63,592 nt of DNA from contig CAZTVM010000001.1 of NCBI GenBank assembly GCA_964617065.1, forward strand, positions 1-63,592. Reading direction: 5' to 3'. The notes beneath the pieces were generated by a model. The model had not been told where the DNA came from and made no database searches. It saw nothing but the letters and a program-made list of their open reading frames with translations. This stretch comes from JAVBNU01 sp964617065 (GTDB lineage: Bacteria > Cyanobacteriota > Vampirovibrionia > Gastranaerophilales > Gastranaerophilaceae). Shown in pieces: positions 27,437 through 36,710 of the stretch; position 1 is the first letter of the stretch, and the number at the start of each line of letters is the position of its first letter. Both the position numbers and the translations under genes were made by a program.

Positions 27437-27450
27437 CATACTACAGTATG
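27437..27450. promoter_or_regulatory. Short palindrome between flagellin and the next gene
   Basis: CATACTACAGTATG is a perfect 6-bp inverted repeat with a 2-nt centre, in the divergent intergenic region (27266-27554). It could be an operator; nothing else supports a function. Confidence 0.2.
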
Positions 27451-27554
27451 AAATTTTCAGAAAATCATGCTAAAACTTAATAATTGTTAGTATATATAGC
27501 CTTAAATAGCAATTTCTAAGCATGGTTTATTTTTATACTAATAGGAAGGTTATC

Positions 27555-29252
27555 ATGCTTAATAGTGATTTTTCGCCATATAAAAAATTTATATCGGTCA
27601 ATGCTGGGATTAAAAATGCGTCGCAGCCCACAATTAATTCACCTATTCAGCCTTCTTTTAATACAGGGAAACCAAAAGAGAAGAAAAAAGGACTCACCGG
27701 TCTAGTTTACAGTATTGCCGGACTAACTGTACTTGCAGCTATTGGTGCCAGTTTTGTGCTATTGAGAGGTTCCTCAGGTTCTTTGAGCGGACGACTCAGC
27801 CGATTTGTTGAGAAATTAGATGATAAAATCGCCAACATGGAAGCTAAATCAAAAGTTGTGGGCGGTCCAATTGGTTTTATGAGAAAAATTGCTATAAAAT
27901 CAATGACATTCGCTAGGAGTATTGGTAAATTAGCAGAAAAAATGACAAACTTTATTCCTGCCAGAGATTTAGCATGTGAAAAAGCAATGGATACTATTGG
28001 CTTGGGCTGCGTAACCAAAAGTATAACCAAAACATTCAAATATTTTACAAATAAAGCACACTATTCTATACAACGCTCATCTAATGCGAAAGTGCATAAT
28101 AATTTAGATGAAATAATTAATATTTTGGAAAAATTGAAAAAGCAACATCCTGAACAGGCAGAAGTGATTGAAACGGCAAAAGCCAGACTGGTTGGGAACG
28201 AAGACAGTGTTCAAAGCCTTTATCAAAGAACTTTTGCAAAATCTGCTTTCAATTCTCGATTAGAAAAATACGAGGACGATATAAGTAGTTTACCTGAAAA
28301 AGTTCAACAGAAATTAAAAGAAAAATGGTTAAATAATCCTTATATAACCGACGAAGAAACAGCTGTTTATCGAACTACGAACAGAGAAATTCTTAATTCC
28401 AGCAGAAGAAAAATTTCACAATCCCTCGATGATATTTACAATGACGTTTCTCATCATATAGGTGAGGTCAGAAAAAACTTAAACTTAAATGATGAAAAAA
28501 CAAGAGAATTGTGTAGAAAATTTATGGCTCAAATGGAGATATACCAAAAATCAAATCCTACAGCTGATGACGTTGCTAGACTCGATAGTGCGTTGGAAAA
28601 TATAAAGAATCATATCACGCTTCATTACGGTAAGCAGAGGTCAAAACATCTGGTTTTTGAACTAGATAATATAAAGAAAGTTTACGGTGATGGAAATACA
28701 AAGGGTACGTTACAAGAAATTTACACTCTTATTAAAAATATAAGTGGTAAAAATTCACAAGAAGCAAAAGATACCAGAGCACTTATTGATAAGATGTCGC
28801 AAACGCTCGATAAAAACATACGTTCTGAAATGCGAGTTTATCAAAAGTATGGCGAAATGAAAGTCGGTTCTGCCTTTACTGATGTCGGAGTTTTTGCACT
28901 CGCTGCAGGTGGAGGTACTTATGTAATGGCTCGTTCAGAAGGTTCTGATGGACACATCGAGTCAGCTTTCAAGCAAGGTGTACCACTTTTATCAGCTCTC
29001 GGAACTTTAATATATTGCACATATCGAATGGTGCCGAACTTACCTTCTCTCGGCATAAGCTTTGTTGCCGGCTATATTTGCAAACTCCTCGGTGAAAAAG
29101 CCTCTGACACATATTTCTCCACAAGGGATAAACGCATAACAACAAAAAAAGCTTTGAGCCTTTATCATCAACAGCATACAGAAAAGTCTCAAGTCGCTAA
29201 AACAATTCCACAAGAGAATGAAAAACTATTAAAAGAGTTAAACATCATATAG
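27555..29252 (+). CDS. Large hypothetical membrane-anchored helical protein
   Basis: 565 residues from ATG 27555, which is preceded by AGGAAGG; an ATG at 27522 has no ribosome site. The first ~40 residues are disordered and Pro/Ser-rich, then one transmembrane helix (LVYSIAGLTVLAAIGASFVL). A long, highly charged helical middle follows (residues ~70-440, coiled-coil-like), and two or three membrane segments at the end (VFALAAGGGTYVMA, LLSALGTLIYCTYRM, GISFVAGYICKLL). The layout resembles the protein at 58737-60086, though the sequences do not align by eye. Function unknown. Confidence 0.6.
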   Translation: MLNSDFSPYKKFISVNAGIKNASQPTINSPIQPSFNTGKPKEKKKGLTGLVYSIAGLTVLAAIGASFVLLRGSSGSLSGRLSRFVEKLDDKIANMEAKSKVVGGPIGFMRKIAIKSMTFARSIGKLAEKMTNFIPARDLACEKAMDTIGLGCVTKSITKTFKYFTNKAHYSIQRSSNAKVHNNLDEIINILEKLKKQHPEQAEVIETAKARLVGNEDSVQSLYQRTFAKSAFNSRLEKYEDDISSLPEKVQQKLKEKWLNNPYITDEETAVYRTTNREILNSSRRKISQSLDDIYNDVSHHIGEVRKNLNLNDEKTRELCRKFMAQMEIYQKSNPTADDVARLDSALENIKNHITLHYGKQRSKHLVFELDNIKKVYGDGNTKGTLQEIYTLIKNISGKNSQEAKDTRALIDKMSQTLDKNIRSEMRVYQKYGEMKVGSAFTDVGVFALAAGGGTYVMARSEGSDGHIESAFKQGVPLLSALGTLIYCTYRMVPNLPSLGISFVAGYICKLLGEKASDTYFSTRDKRITTKKALSLYHQQHTEKSQVAKTIPQENEKLLKELNII

Positions 29253-29404
29253 AATAGATTTTTTTGTTTAAACTTGTTTGATGCGAAAATTGTAAATATT
29301 GAAAGAATATGCTATAGAGTGAAATACTAGAATTTGCCTACTAATGATTAATCTTACAATTTGTAATACCATTTTTTGATGTTGTTTTATCTGGTTAAAT
29401 TTGA

Positions 29405-29410
29405 TAAAAT
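29405..29410 (+). promoter_or_regulatory. -10 box of a possible leaderless promoter (TPR gene)
   Basis: TAAAAT ends 6 nt before the ATG at 29417, with no Shine-Dalgarno between, so transcription would start at about the first codon. Confidence 0.35.
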
Positions 29411-29416
29411 CAATCT

Positions 29417-30340
29417 ATGAAAAATCAAGCTAAAATAGAAGAATTGCAAGATATTATCAAAAATGACCCTTCAAATTTTCAATCTCGTCGAGAACTTGTT
29501 GTGTTTTTGCTTGATGTTGGTTACAATTCTGAGGCACTTCTTCATTTGAATTATTTATTAAATGTTTTTCCTGAAGATTCTCGTTTGCACTATAACGCTG
29601 CGATAGCTTACGAAAAATTAAATAAATGGAATAATGCTGAAATTGCCTACAAAAAAGCTCTCTCTTTTCAACCAAATGAGCCGGATTTTTTGTACAATTT
29701 AGGTAATTTATATATTCAAATAGGGGATTTTAATTTAGCTCTTTCTTTGTTCAAAAAAGTTTTGGAATTTGAGCAAAATGACTCAAACACATATTTTTTG
29801 CTTGGGTATCTTTACGCAAAACAAAACAATACAGCAGAGGCTATAAAATATTTGAATAATGCAATAATTTTAAACAATGAAGATGTTATAGCGCATTTTT
29901 ATTTGGCGAATGAATATAAAAAAATCGGCGATGTAAACAAGTCTATCCAACTTTACAAGAACATTTTAGAAATATCGCCAGAGTACAGTTGGGCATACTA
30001 TAATCTTGCTGCGATATACAACGAGAGTAACGATTACGAAAAAACGGTTTTTTACTTAAATAAAACTATTGAAACTAATTTACACGATATTGAGGCAGTA
30101 AAAAATCTAACAAAAATTTTGTTAAAAAATCAAGAGACGGACAAAGCTAAATCAATTTTAGTGAAAGCTATACGAGAAAATGATACTAATGGCGATTTAT
30201 ACTATTTTATAGGGCAAATATATAAAATAAAAAACAACATTGAAAAATACAAAAAAGCTTTAAAAAAAGCTATTGCAAATTATAAAACTCTCTCAATTCA
30301 TCCTAAAATAGTTAAAATTGAATTGCAATCAATCCAGTAA
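29417..30340 (+). CDS. Tetratricopeptide-repeat protein
   Basis: 307 residues, made almost wholly of about eight TPR units of 34 residues (LHYNAAIAYEKLNKWNNAEI, FLYNLGNLYIQIGDFNLALS, WAYYNLAAIYNESNDYEKTV). There is no signal peptide, transmembrane helix or enzyme domain, so it is probably a cytoplasmic adaptor for a protein complex. It is monocistronic; a tRNA-associated repeat array follows its stop. Confidence 0.85.
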   Translation: MKNQAKIEELQDIIKNDPSNFQSRRELVVFLLDVGYNSEALLHLNYLLNVFPEDSRLHYNAAIAYEKLNKWNNAEIAYKKALSFQPNEPDFLYNLGNLYIQIGDFNLALSLFKKVLEFEQNDSNTYFLLGYLYAKQNNTAEAIKYLNNAIILNNEDVIAHFYLANEYKKIGDVNKSIQLYKNILEISPEYSWAYYNLAAIYNESNDYEKTVFYLNKTIETNLHDIEAVKNLTKILLKNQETDKAKSILVKAIRENDTNGDLYYFIGQIYKIKNNIEKYKKALKKAIANYKTLSIHPKIVKIELQSIQ

Positions 30341-30397
30341 AAAAATCTTGCATAATTTGTTTGAGTTATGTATTATATTAGTGTCGTTGGATATTTA

Positions 30398-30732
30398 AAG
30401 TCTGCCTTTGCAGACGCAGTTGAAAACAAAATATCTAAGCGGAAGTAGCTCAGTTGCTAAGTAGGCGAGAGCCTACAATTTCGAAAAAGTCTGCCTTTGC
30501 AGACGCGGTTGAAAACAAAATATCTAAGCGGAAGTAGCTCAGTTGCTAAGTAGGCGNNNNNNNNNNNNNNNNNNNNNNNNNNNNNNNNNNNNNNNNNNNN
30601 NNNNNNNNNNNNNNNNNNNNNNNNNNNNNNNNNNNNNNNNNNNNNNNNNNNNNNNNAGTTGCTAAGTAGGCGAGAGCCTACAATTTCGAAAAAGTCTGCC
30701 TTTGCAGACGCAGTTGAAAACAAAATATCTAA
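30398..30732 (+). repeat. Tandem 89-bp repeat array derived from the 5' end of tRNA-Gly
   Basis: Units repeat with an 89-base period (copies of GCGGAAGTAGCTCAGTTG at 30439 and 30528, with the third in the gap and the real tRNA at 30733). Each unit has the first 18 bases of the tRNA, then CTAA, a perfect hairpin GTAGGC-GAGA-GCCTAC, a linker, a second hairpin GTCTGC-CTTT-GCAGAC, and an AT-rich tail. Only one substitution separates the copies (GACGCAG versus GACGCGG). The number of units is unknown because of the gap at 30557-30656. It fills most of the space between the TPR gene and the tRNA. Confidence 0.8.
30557..30656. other. Assembly gap (100 N)
   Basis: One hundred N inside the tandem array; the round number suggests a placeholder, so the true repeat number is not known. 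Confidence 0.99.
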
Positions 30733-30808
30733 GCGGAAGTAGCTCAGTTGGTAGAGCGTCTGCCTTCCAAGCAGAATGTCGCGAGTTCGAGTCTCGTCTT
30801 CCGCTCCA
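30733..30808 (+). tRNA. tRNA-Gly (anticodon UCC)
   Basis: 76 nt including an encoded CCA. The acceptor stem GCGGAAG pairs with CTTCCGC. The D arm is GCTC/GAGC. The anticodon stem TCTGC/GCAGA encloses loop CTTCCAA with anticodon TCC, and the T arm has GCGAG/CTCGT around TTCGAGT. Discriminator T agrees with bacterial tRNA-Gly. It follows directly on the repeat array, whose units copy its first 18 bases. Confidence 0.93.
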
Positions 30809-30848
30809 TTTATTAAAAATTGATTATTTATCAATAAGTCAAAGACTG

Positions 30849-30873
30849 AACTAAGCTCAATGCTTAGTTTTTT
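30849..30873 (+). terminator. Intrinsic terminator after tRNA-Gly
   Basis: Stem AACTAAGC/GCTTAGTT (30849-30856, 30862-30869) followed by a T-run, 40 bases past the tRNA. Confidence 0.8.
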
Positions 30874-31159
30874 GTCTTTATAAGGAAAGTTTGAGTAAAG
30901 AAAGATAGTTTTATAAAAAACAGGAACAGGCATGAACACTAGGTTCTAGCCCGTTTTTTATTGTCGGAATTCATAAATTCAAATTTCGCAAATTTCCGAA
31001 TAAGTTTGCCTTCAAGTAGGGCAATTTTTGCTATATAGCCAATAAAGAAGAAACAGACAGCCTAGAAGATATTGTAATTTTTCCGATAGCATCTGACTTT
31101 AATAATTCTTTTTTTTCTTTGTCTAGTTTTAGGGTTCAGTTCAAAAAGGTCTCTTTTTT
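30874..31159. other. Intergenic stretch with a second hairpin and a possible IS3-type end
   Basis: No gene is recognised here. A hairpin with one mismatch (AACAGGC 30925-30931 with GCCCGTT 30949-30955) followed by a T-run looks like another terminator on the plus strand. At 31120-31143, read on the minus strand, TGAACTGAACCC followed by TAAAACTAGACA resembles the terminal inverted repeat of IS3/IS150-group elements. No second end or transposase frame is found, so at most a remnant remains. Confidence 0.35.
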
Positions 31160-33562
31160 TTATGCAATAACTGTAGCGTTATTTTTTGTTGATGAAGTTA
31201 GTTTTTTGTAAAATATCTCATCTGTGGTTATATCATTTTCGTTGAAGTACTCAATTGCTGCTGTGCGAGCAAGCTCAAGGATTTTAATATCTTTAGTTAA
31301 ATCTGTAATCAGTAAATCAGGTAAACCGCTTTGTTTTGTGCCAAGAAAATCGCCTGGACCTCTAAGCTCTAAATCTTTTTCAGCTATCACAAATCCATCA
31401 GTCGTTTCCGTCATAATTTTTAACCGTTCCATAGTTTCTTGAGAAGTACTTGATGAGACTAAAACGCAGTATGACTGTAGGGCTGAACGACCTGTACGAC
31501 CTCTTAGCTGGTGCAGTTGAGAAAGCCCGAAACGCTCTGCATTCTCAATAATTATTACAGTCGCATTGGGAACATCTACACCAACCTCAACTACGGTAGT
31601 CGATACAAGAATTTGATATTTTCCTTTTTTAAAATCATTCATAACTGTATCTTTTTCATTTGATTTCAACTTGCCATGCAGCAAACCTATTTTATATTGA
31701 GGAAACACCTCTTTTTGTAAACGCTCCCACTCAATAGTAGCAGCTTTAGCCGAAATACTTTCACTTTCTTCTATCAACGGGTATACTATATAAGCTTGGT
31801 GACTAGATTTTATTTCGTTATCAATTAATTTGTAGGCTTCTTTACGCTGAGAAGCTTTAATCAAAGAAGTTTTTATCGGTAATCTGCCTTTCGGCAATTC
31901 ATTGATAATACTTATATCCATATCGCCATGAACAGTAAGTGCAAGAGTTCTTGGGATTGGCGTTGCGCTCATACTCAATATTTGCGGACAAAGACCCTTT
32001 TCTCGCAACTTGGCTCGTTGCTTAACACCAAAACGATGCTGCTCATCTATTACAATCGCACCTAAATTTTTGAAACAAATATTGTTTTGAATAAGTGCAT
32101 GTGTACCAACAGCAACATGCATTTGTCCATTTTGCAAATTAGTCTCTAATTCAGAGCGAGCTTGCTTGGAATTTGTACCGACAAATAAACCGGCTGAAAG
32201 CCCTAACGGCGTTAACCATTGAATAATATTATTGTAATGCTGTTGAGCAAGAATTTCTGTAGGTGCCATAATAGCTGTCTGGTAACCGTTTTCTATCGCA
32301 CTCAATAGCATAACTAAAGCTACAACAGTTTTACCACTACCAACATCACCTTGAAGTAGCCTTTGCATTGGCTTTTCGCTATTTAAGTCATTTACGATTT
32401 CACGAACAGCATTTTTTTGAGAATCTGTCATTTCAAACGGCAAATTTTTTATAAATGTTTGCACTAGACCATTTTCTTTTATTTTTATGGGTATTGCTTT
32501 TAATTCACGATTATTTTCTTCTCTGAAAAGAATTAATTTCAGCTGTAAAATAAAAAGTTCTTCAAAGACCAGAGAAAAACGAGCCTTCTCCATTTTTTCC
32601 ATACTTTCAGGAAAATGTATTTGCTCAATTGCGTCAGCTTTAGAGATTAAACCATATTTATCAATAATTGCAGAAGGCAAAATATTTTCAATTTTCGACT
32701 TAAACATTTTAATAGAGTTGTGAATAGCTGTCCTTAAAGTTTTTGCACTCAAACGTTCTACGAGCGGATAAATAGGAACAATCCGTCCCATATTCAAATT
32801 TTGTTTATCGTCAAAATCTGCGGTAACAATTTGATATTGAGGTTTGTCGAGTGTAATCTTACCTGAATAGTTATCCAGCTTTGCTACTCCTGAAACCATA
32901 ATGTTTGCGCCAATCGGAAATTGAGCTTTATAGCGTTCGAGCAACACTCTATTTGCTTTAGCATAGAAAAAATTTAGCTCTAATTTCCCTGAATTATCCT
33001 CAATACAAAGTTTCAAAATACTTAGTTTATTTTTTGTCGTAAAAGCATTTACCGAACGGACGCAGCCGAAAACGGTCACGCTTTCGTTTTCTTTCATATT
33101 TTTAATAAGAGTGTGTTTTGAGTAATCAATATACTTTTTAGGGTAACATTGCAACAAATCCAGTACGGTAAAAATTCCGAGTTTATTGAACAAATATCCG
33201 ACTTTTGGGCCTACACCTTTTACAAAAGTAATGTCGTATTCGTCAGGATTGGCAATAGCAAAATTTTGAGTTTTGGGGACATCTTCTTTGTTTTCTAAAT
33301 CTTGTCGAATAGTTTTTACGAGTCTTTCCAGCATTCTTTTTCTCGTCGGCATACTCTCTAATGAATAATGTTCAAAAGCTTCAATTAGCGTCGTCCACTT
33401 AGGATTTTTTTTTGAATTTTTATATATTTTTTTCAATTCATTTTTTATAAACACAGAAAAATTGCAGTGAACTCCACGAATATCTATGTATTGATGTTTT
33501 ATTTCGACATCAATAGCTTGCTGAATTTTATTCAAATCTATATTTGCGAATGTAGAGTTCAT
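31160..33562 (-). CDS. recG: ATP-dependent DNA helicase RecG
   Basis: 800 residues. An N-terminal extension of ~100 residues, a wedge/OB domain that grips branched DNA (NMKENESVTVFGCVRS), then SF2 helicase domains: Walker A LQGDVGSGKTVVA, DEQHRFG, SATPIPRTLA, and GRTGRS with the TRG-like region. RecG remodels stalled replication forks and R-loops. Its ATG overlaps the stop of the cyclase gene by 4 nt, so it is the third gene of a corA-cyclase-recG unit. The extra N-terminal segment is like that of cyanobacterial and plant RecG. Confidence 0.95.
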   Translation of the reverse strand: MNSTFANIDLNKIQQAIDVEIKHQYIDIRGVHCNFSVFIKNELKKIYKNSKKNPKWTTLIEAFEHYSLESMPTRKRMLERLVKTIRQDLENKEDVPKTQNFAIANPDEYDITFVKGVGPKVGYLFNKLGIFTVLDLLQCYPKKYIDYSKHTLIKNMKENESVTVFGCVRSVNAFTTKNKLSILKLCIEDNSGKLELNFFYAKANRVLLERYKAQFPIGANIMVSGVAKLDNYSGKITLDKPQYQIVTADFDDKQNLNMGRIVPIYPLVERLSAKTLRTAIHNSIKMFKSKIENILPSAIIDKYGLISKADAIEQIHFPESMEKMEKARFSLVFEELFILQLKLILFREENNRELKAIPIKIKENGLVQTFIKNLPFEMTDSQKNAVREIVNDLNSEKPMQRLLQGDVGSGKTVVALVMLLSAIENGYQTAIMAPTEILAQQHYNNIIQWLTPLGLSAGLFVGTNSKQARSELETNLQNGQMHVAVGTHALIQNNICFKNLGAIVIDEQHRFGVKQRAKLREKGLCPQILSMSATPIPRTLALTVHGDMDISIINELPKGRLPIKTSLIKASQRKEAYKLIDNEIKSSHQAYIVYPLIEESESISAKAATIEWERLQKEVFPQYKIGLLHGKLKSNEKDTVMNDFKKGKYQILVSTTVVEVGVDVPNATVIIIENAERFGLSQLHQLRGRTGRSALQSYCVLVSSSTSQETMERLKIMTETTDGFVIAEKDLELRGPGDFLGTKQSGLPDLLITDLTKDIKILELARTAAIEYFNENDITTDEIFYKKLTSSTKNNATVIA

Positions 33563-35511
33563 TGTGTAATTCTTAAAACTTCATAAATATTTATTTTTTG
33601 CATTTTACCACGAATAGCGACATCTCTAATCATAATCACGTCAGCAATATCACGCACCCTAGTATAAGTTTCCTCACTAATCAAAAATTTTGTTTTAAAA
33701 ACTTTATTAAGCGCCTCAATACGACTGGCAATATTCACTACATCTCCGATAACTGTGTACTCAAGACGTTCTTGTGAGCCTATATTACCTACAAAAACTT
33801 CTCCTGAGCAAAGCCCTACGCCAATTTCTATTTTTGGTTTACCTTCAATCAGCCACTTTTGTTGCAGTGCCTGAATTTTTTTCAAAACCTGATTAGCACA
33901 TCTCACGGCATTTTCTGCGTGATTCTTCTCTGGTATCGGTTCTCCGAAAATAGCCATAATCGCATCGCCGATAAATTTATTCAAAACGCCTTTATACTGT
34001 CCGATAATCGGTTCGACAGCACTAATGTATTCATTCAAAAGTTCTGTGACCTTTTCTGGTGGTAATTTTTCAGATATTGTCGTAAATCCTCTTATATCAA
34101 CGAACATAACCGTCACATCAGCCCGTTTTCCGCCGACAGCAATTTTGTCAATATTTTTGACGACAGTTTTCATAATATCCTTCGAAATATACTGCCCCAT
34201 AGCATGTTGCAGTTTTTGTTTTTTAATTCCTTCTATGAAAAACTGATAAGCGTAACCTGCAGCAAAAACATACACTTCAAATATTATGGGCGAAAGAAGC
34301 AGTATTATTATTCTTTGATTAATCAAAATCACAGCAGATATGTAATACAAAGTCAGCAAAATCCCCGTTACAATAAGGGCAATACGAATAGAGGATTTTC
34401 TAATCACCGCCAATGATATCAACCCCATAGCAAAAATTATAAGCAAATTGTGCATTGGATTGAGCTTTTTCATAAACTTGCCTGAAAGTAAATTGTCCAA
34501 AACAGTAGCTTGATAGTCAACCCCTGCCTGTCGAGCACTCATAGGAGTGATTTTTTTGTCTCGAATAAGCTCATTATTTGCGCAGCCTCCGACAAAAACT
34601 ATTTTATCTTTAAATCTTTCAGGTGCAATTTTAGGTTTTTCACCATTCATAATTTGCGCATAGGAGTCTATTATATCTATAGCTGACGTGTAGTGATAAG
34701 AATAAGCCGCATTTTCATCGCTATATTTGATTTTATACCAATTAACCAATGAGTATACACCACCAAAGCCCCCACGCAATACAGTGATTGGCACTTTTAA
34801 AGAATTTTTCGAATCATTTGAAAATAAATAATTATCTGTCACTGTATAACTATTCAAGCCTGTCAAAATAGAATATGTCTTTAATGCCAATGACGGATAT
34901 AGTTTTCCTTTGTAATTCATTACAGGTGTTGCCGTCCTTAAAGTACCGTCTTTATCAGGAATATTGTGGACATGTCCTAAATATTTTATATTCCGTAAAT
35001 ATTCTGATGGAAAATTAGAAAAACCATTATTATTTGGAGGTTTGACTGTTCTCAAATCTTTTATGTTCAAGCCTGCTTTTTTGTCAAATAATCTATCACG
35101 AGAAAAGCTGGAACCTTTTATACGTTTTTCGTTTTCATACAGTGTATATCCGGCAACTAATGTATTTATATCAGGCAAAGTTTTGAATAACGTTTCATCT
35201 GATTTACGGTTGTAATCGTCGTAAGAGCCAACTACTGCATCAAAAACTATTATTTTTGTTTTTCCGAAATCTTGTAAATATCGAAAAATATCAGAGTACA
35301 TCTTACGAGGCCAAGGGTATCTGACTCTATCCACTGAAATATCATCAATTACAATTAATTCTATATTTTTTGATTGCGTATTTTTTGCAAAATATTTTAC
35401 AAACAAGTCTTGTGTCTGATTTTCAAACGAAAATTCAAAGCGAGATAGAACATACAAAAGTAAAAATGTTCCGAGAAAAATTGAAATTAATATGAGTAAT
35501 TTTTTTTTCAT
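33559..35511 (-). CDS. Adenylate/guanylate cyclase with CHASE2 sensor
   Basis: 650 residues. An N-terminal membrane helix, a large extracytoplasmic CHASE2 domain (residues ~40-340: LIVIDDISVDRVRYPWPR, FKDKIVFVGG), three transmembrane helices (~355-425), and a class III cyclase domain. Catalytic residues are in place: metal aspartates in FVDIRGF and FIGDAIMA, the adenine-selecting lysine in NKFIGD, and TVIGDVVNIASR with the transition-state Asn and Arg. The pattern favours cAMP. The external ligand is unknown. It sits 8 nt after corA and is coupled to recG; the functional link is not obvious. Confidence 0.9.
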   Translation of the reverse strand: MKKKLLILISIFLGTFLLLYVLSRFEFSFENQTQDLFVKYFAKNTQSKNIELIVIDDISVDRVRYPWPRKMYSDIFRYLQDFGKTKIIVFDAVVGSYDDYNRKSDETLFKTLPDINTLVAGYTLYENEKRIKGSSFSRDRLFDKKAGLNIKDLRTVKPPNNNGFSNFPSEYLRNIKYLGHVHNIPDKDGTLRTATPVMNYKGKLYPSLALKTYSILTGLNSYTVTDNYLFSNDSKNSLKVPITVLRGGFGGVYSLVNWYKIKYSDENAAYSYHYTSAIDIIDSYAQIMNGEKPKIAPERFKDKIVFVGGCANNELIRDKKITPMSARQAGVDYQATVLDNLLSGKFMKKLNPMHNLLIIFAMGLISLAVIRKSSIRIALIVTGILLTLYYISAVILINQRIIILLLSPIIFEVYVFAAGYAYQFFIEGIKKQKLQHAMGQYISKDIMKTVVKNIDKIAVGGKRADVTVMFVDIRGFTTISEKLPPEKVTELLNEYISAVEPIIGQYKGVLNKFIGDAIMAIFGEPIPEKNHAENAVRCANQVLKKIQALQQKWLIEGKPKIEIGVGLCSGEVFVGNIGSQERLEYTVIGDVVNIASRIEALNKVFKTKFLISEETYTRVRDIADVIMIRDVAIRGKMQKINIYEVLRITQ

Positions 35512-35519
35512 AATTATTT

Positions 35520-36473
35520 TTAAAACATATCTCTTTTAACAAGAAAATATCCTATAATTGCAGCTATTAAAAGCGAAAACAAAACGACAATCAAAAAGCC
35601 ATGAGCAGTTGCACCAAAAGGAATAGTGACATTCATTCCCCAATAACTAGCAATCAAAGTCGGTATAGCAAGTATAATGGTGACAGACGTCAAAAATTTC
35701 ATGACCATATTCAGATTGTTAGAAATAATTGAGGCAAAAGCGTCCATCATACTTTCCAAAATGTTTCTGTGCATTTCTACCATTTCCAGCGCCTGTTTGT
35801 TTTCGATAATAACATCTTCGAGTGCGTCTTCATCTTCTTCTTTAAATTGCATTATATTTTGGACAGCAGCTATTTTTTTGTGTCGAATTAGTTTTTCCAT
35901 CACTATACCATTGTCTTTTAACGCTGTTGTAAAATAAACCAAACTCTTTTGCACTGCGAATAATTGAAACAACGCTTTGTTTTTCATCGTTTTTCTTAAA
36001 TTCATTTCTATTTGATCTGTCAGCTTATTAATATGCTCCAAATAGCGTAAATAAAATCTTGTTGAACGAGAAAGGATTTGGAACAAAAAATTTGTGCGTT
36101 CGTTAGTATTGAAAATTTTAGCGGTATCCTCATTGAAAAATGACACGATTTTGTTTTCTCTTAAAGAAACAGTTACAATATGTTCCGGTGTCATAATAAT
36201 ACCCAAAGGCAATGTATCAAAACTGTTTTCATCTTCCATTACAGGCACATTTGTAATTAAAAAGAAATTGTTGCCTTCGACTTCAATACGAGAACGTTCT
36301 TCTATGTCCAAAGCATCTCGCAAAAAATCTGCGTCAATTCCTATCGCCTCTGTGACACTTTTTATCTCATCGCCAGTTGGCTTTATCATATTGAACCAAC
36401 AGCCAGCTTCAGGATTTTTCACTGACATTTCTTTTAACGATTTATCCGGTTGTGTTTTGTAAATTTCTAACAT
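35520..36473 (-). CDS. corA: Magnesium/cobalt transporter CorA
   Basis: About 317 residues from ATG 36473 (GGTGG upstream); a GTG four codons earlier is the longer alternative. A large cytoplasmic N-terminal domain with a long helix is followed by two C-terminal membrane helices. The signature GMN (SYWGMNV) at the end of TM1 and a basic C-terminal tail (LVKRDMF) are present. CorA is a pentameric Mg2+ channel gated by cytoplasmic Mg2+. First gene of the corA-cyclase-recG unit. Confidence 0.93.
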   Translation of the reverse strand: MLEIYKTQPDKSLKEMSVKNPEAGCWFNMIKPTGDEIKSVTEAIGIDADFLRDALDIEERSRIEVEGNNFFLITNVPVMEDENSFDTLPLGIIMTPEHIVTVSLRENKIVSFFNEDTAKIFNTNERTNFLFQILSRSTRFYLRYLEHINKLTDQIEMNLRKTMKNKALFQLFAVQKSLVYFTTALKDNGIVMEKLIRHKKIAAVQNIMQFKEEDEDALEDVIIENKQALEMVEMHRNILESMMDAFASIISNNLNMVMKFLTSVTIILAIPTLIASYWGMNVTIPFGATAHGFLIVVLFSLLIAAIIGYFLVKRDMF

Positions 36474-36593
36474 ATTATCCACCACCTAATAGCTACTATA
36501 TGATTATAACCAAAATATCATCAAAAAAATATACTTTTCTTAAACGATGTTGACAAAGTAAATAATTAGCTTTTTTAAAATTTCTACTAAATG

Positions 36594-36626
36594 CTGTGCA
36601 CGTAAGCTTGTTACGATTTTGCACAG
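36594..36626. promoter_or_regulatory. Hairpin/inverted repeat in divergent intergenic region
   Basis: CTGTGCA CGTAA (36594-36605) pairs with TTACG (36611-36615) and TGCACAG (36620-36626) around a 5-nt loop and a 4-nt bulge. It lies upstream of a TTGATA-N16-TAAAAT promoter candidate (36641-36668) for the next gene, so it may be an operator rather than an RNA element. Confidence 0.3.
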
Positions 36627-36710
36627 GAAAATATTTTTTATTGATAAAAAGTTTTTAAGTTATAAAATGTATTCTGTAGAAAAGTATAAAAGAACGGAAA
36701 GGATTAGAAT

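Noticed and set aside
30398..30732. CRISPR array
   Set aside because: Repeats are contiguous 89-bp units without variable spacers, they copy a tRNA 5' end, and no cas genes are present.
30457..30939. A 160-residue minus-strand frame over the tRNA-Gly and its repeat array
   Set aside because: It is the antisense of tRNA (the ETRTRDILLG-type reading is a known false translation of tRNA genes) and runs through the N gap.
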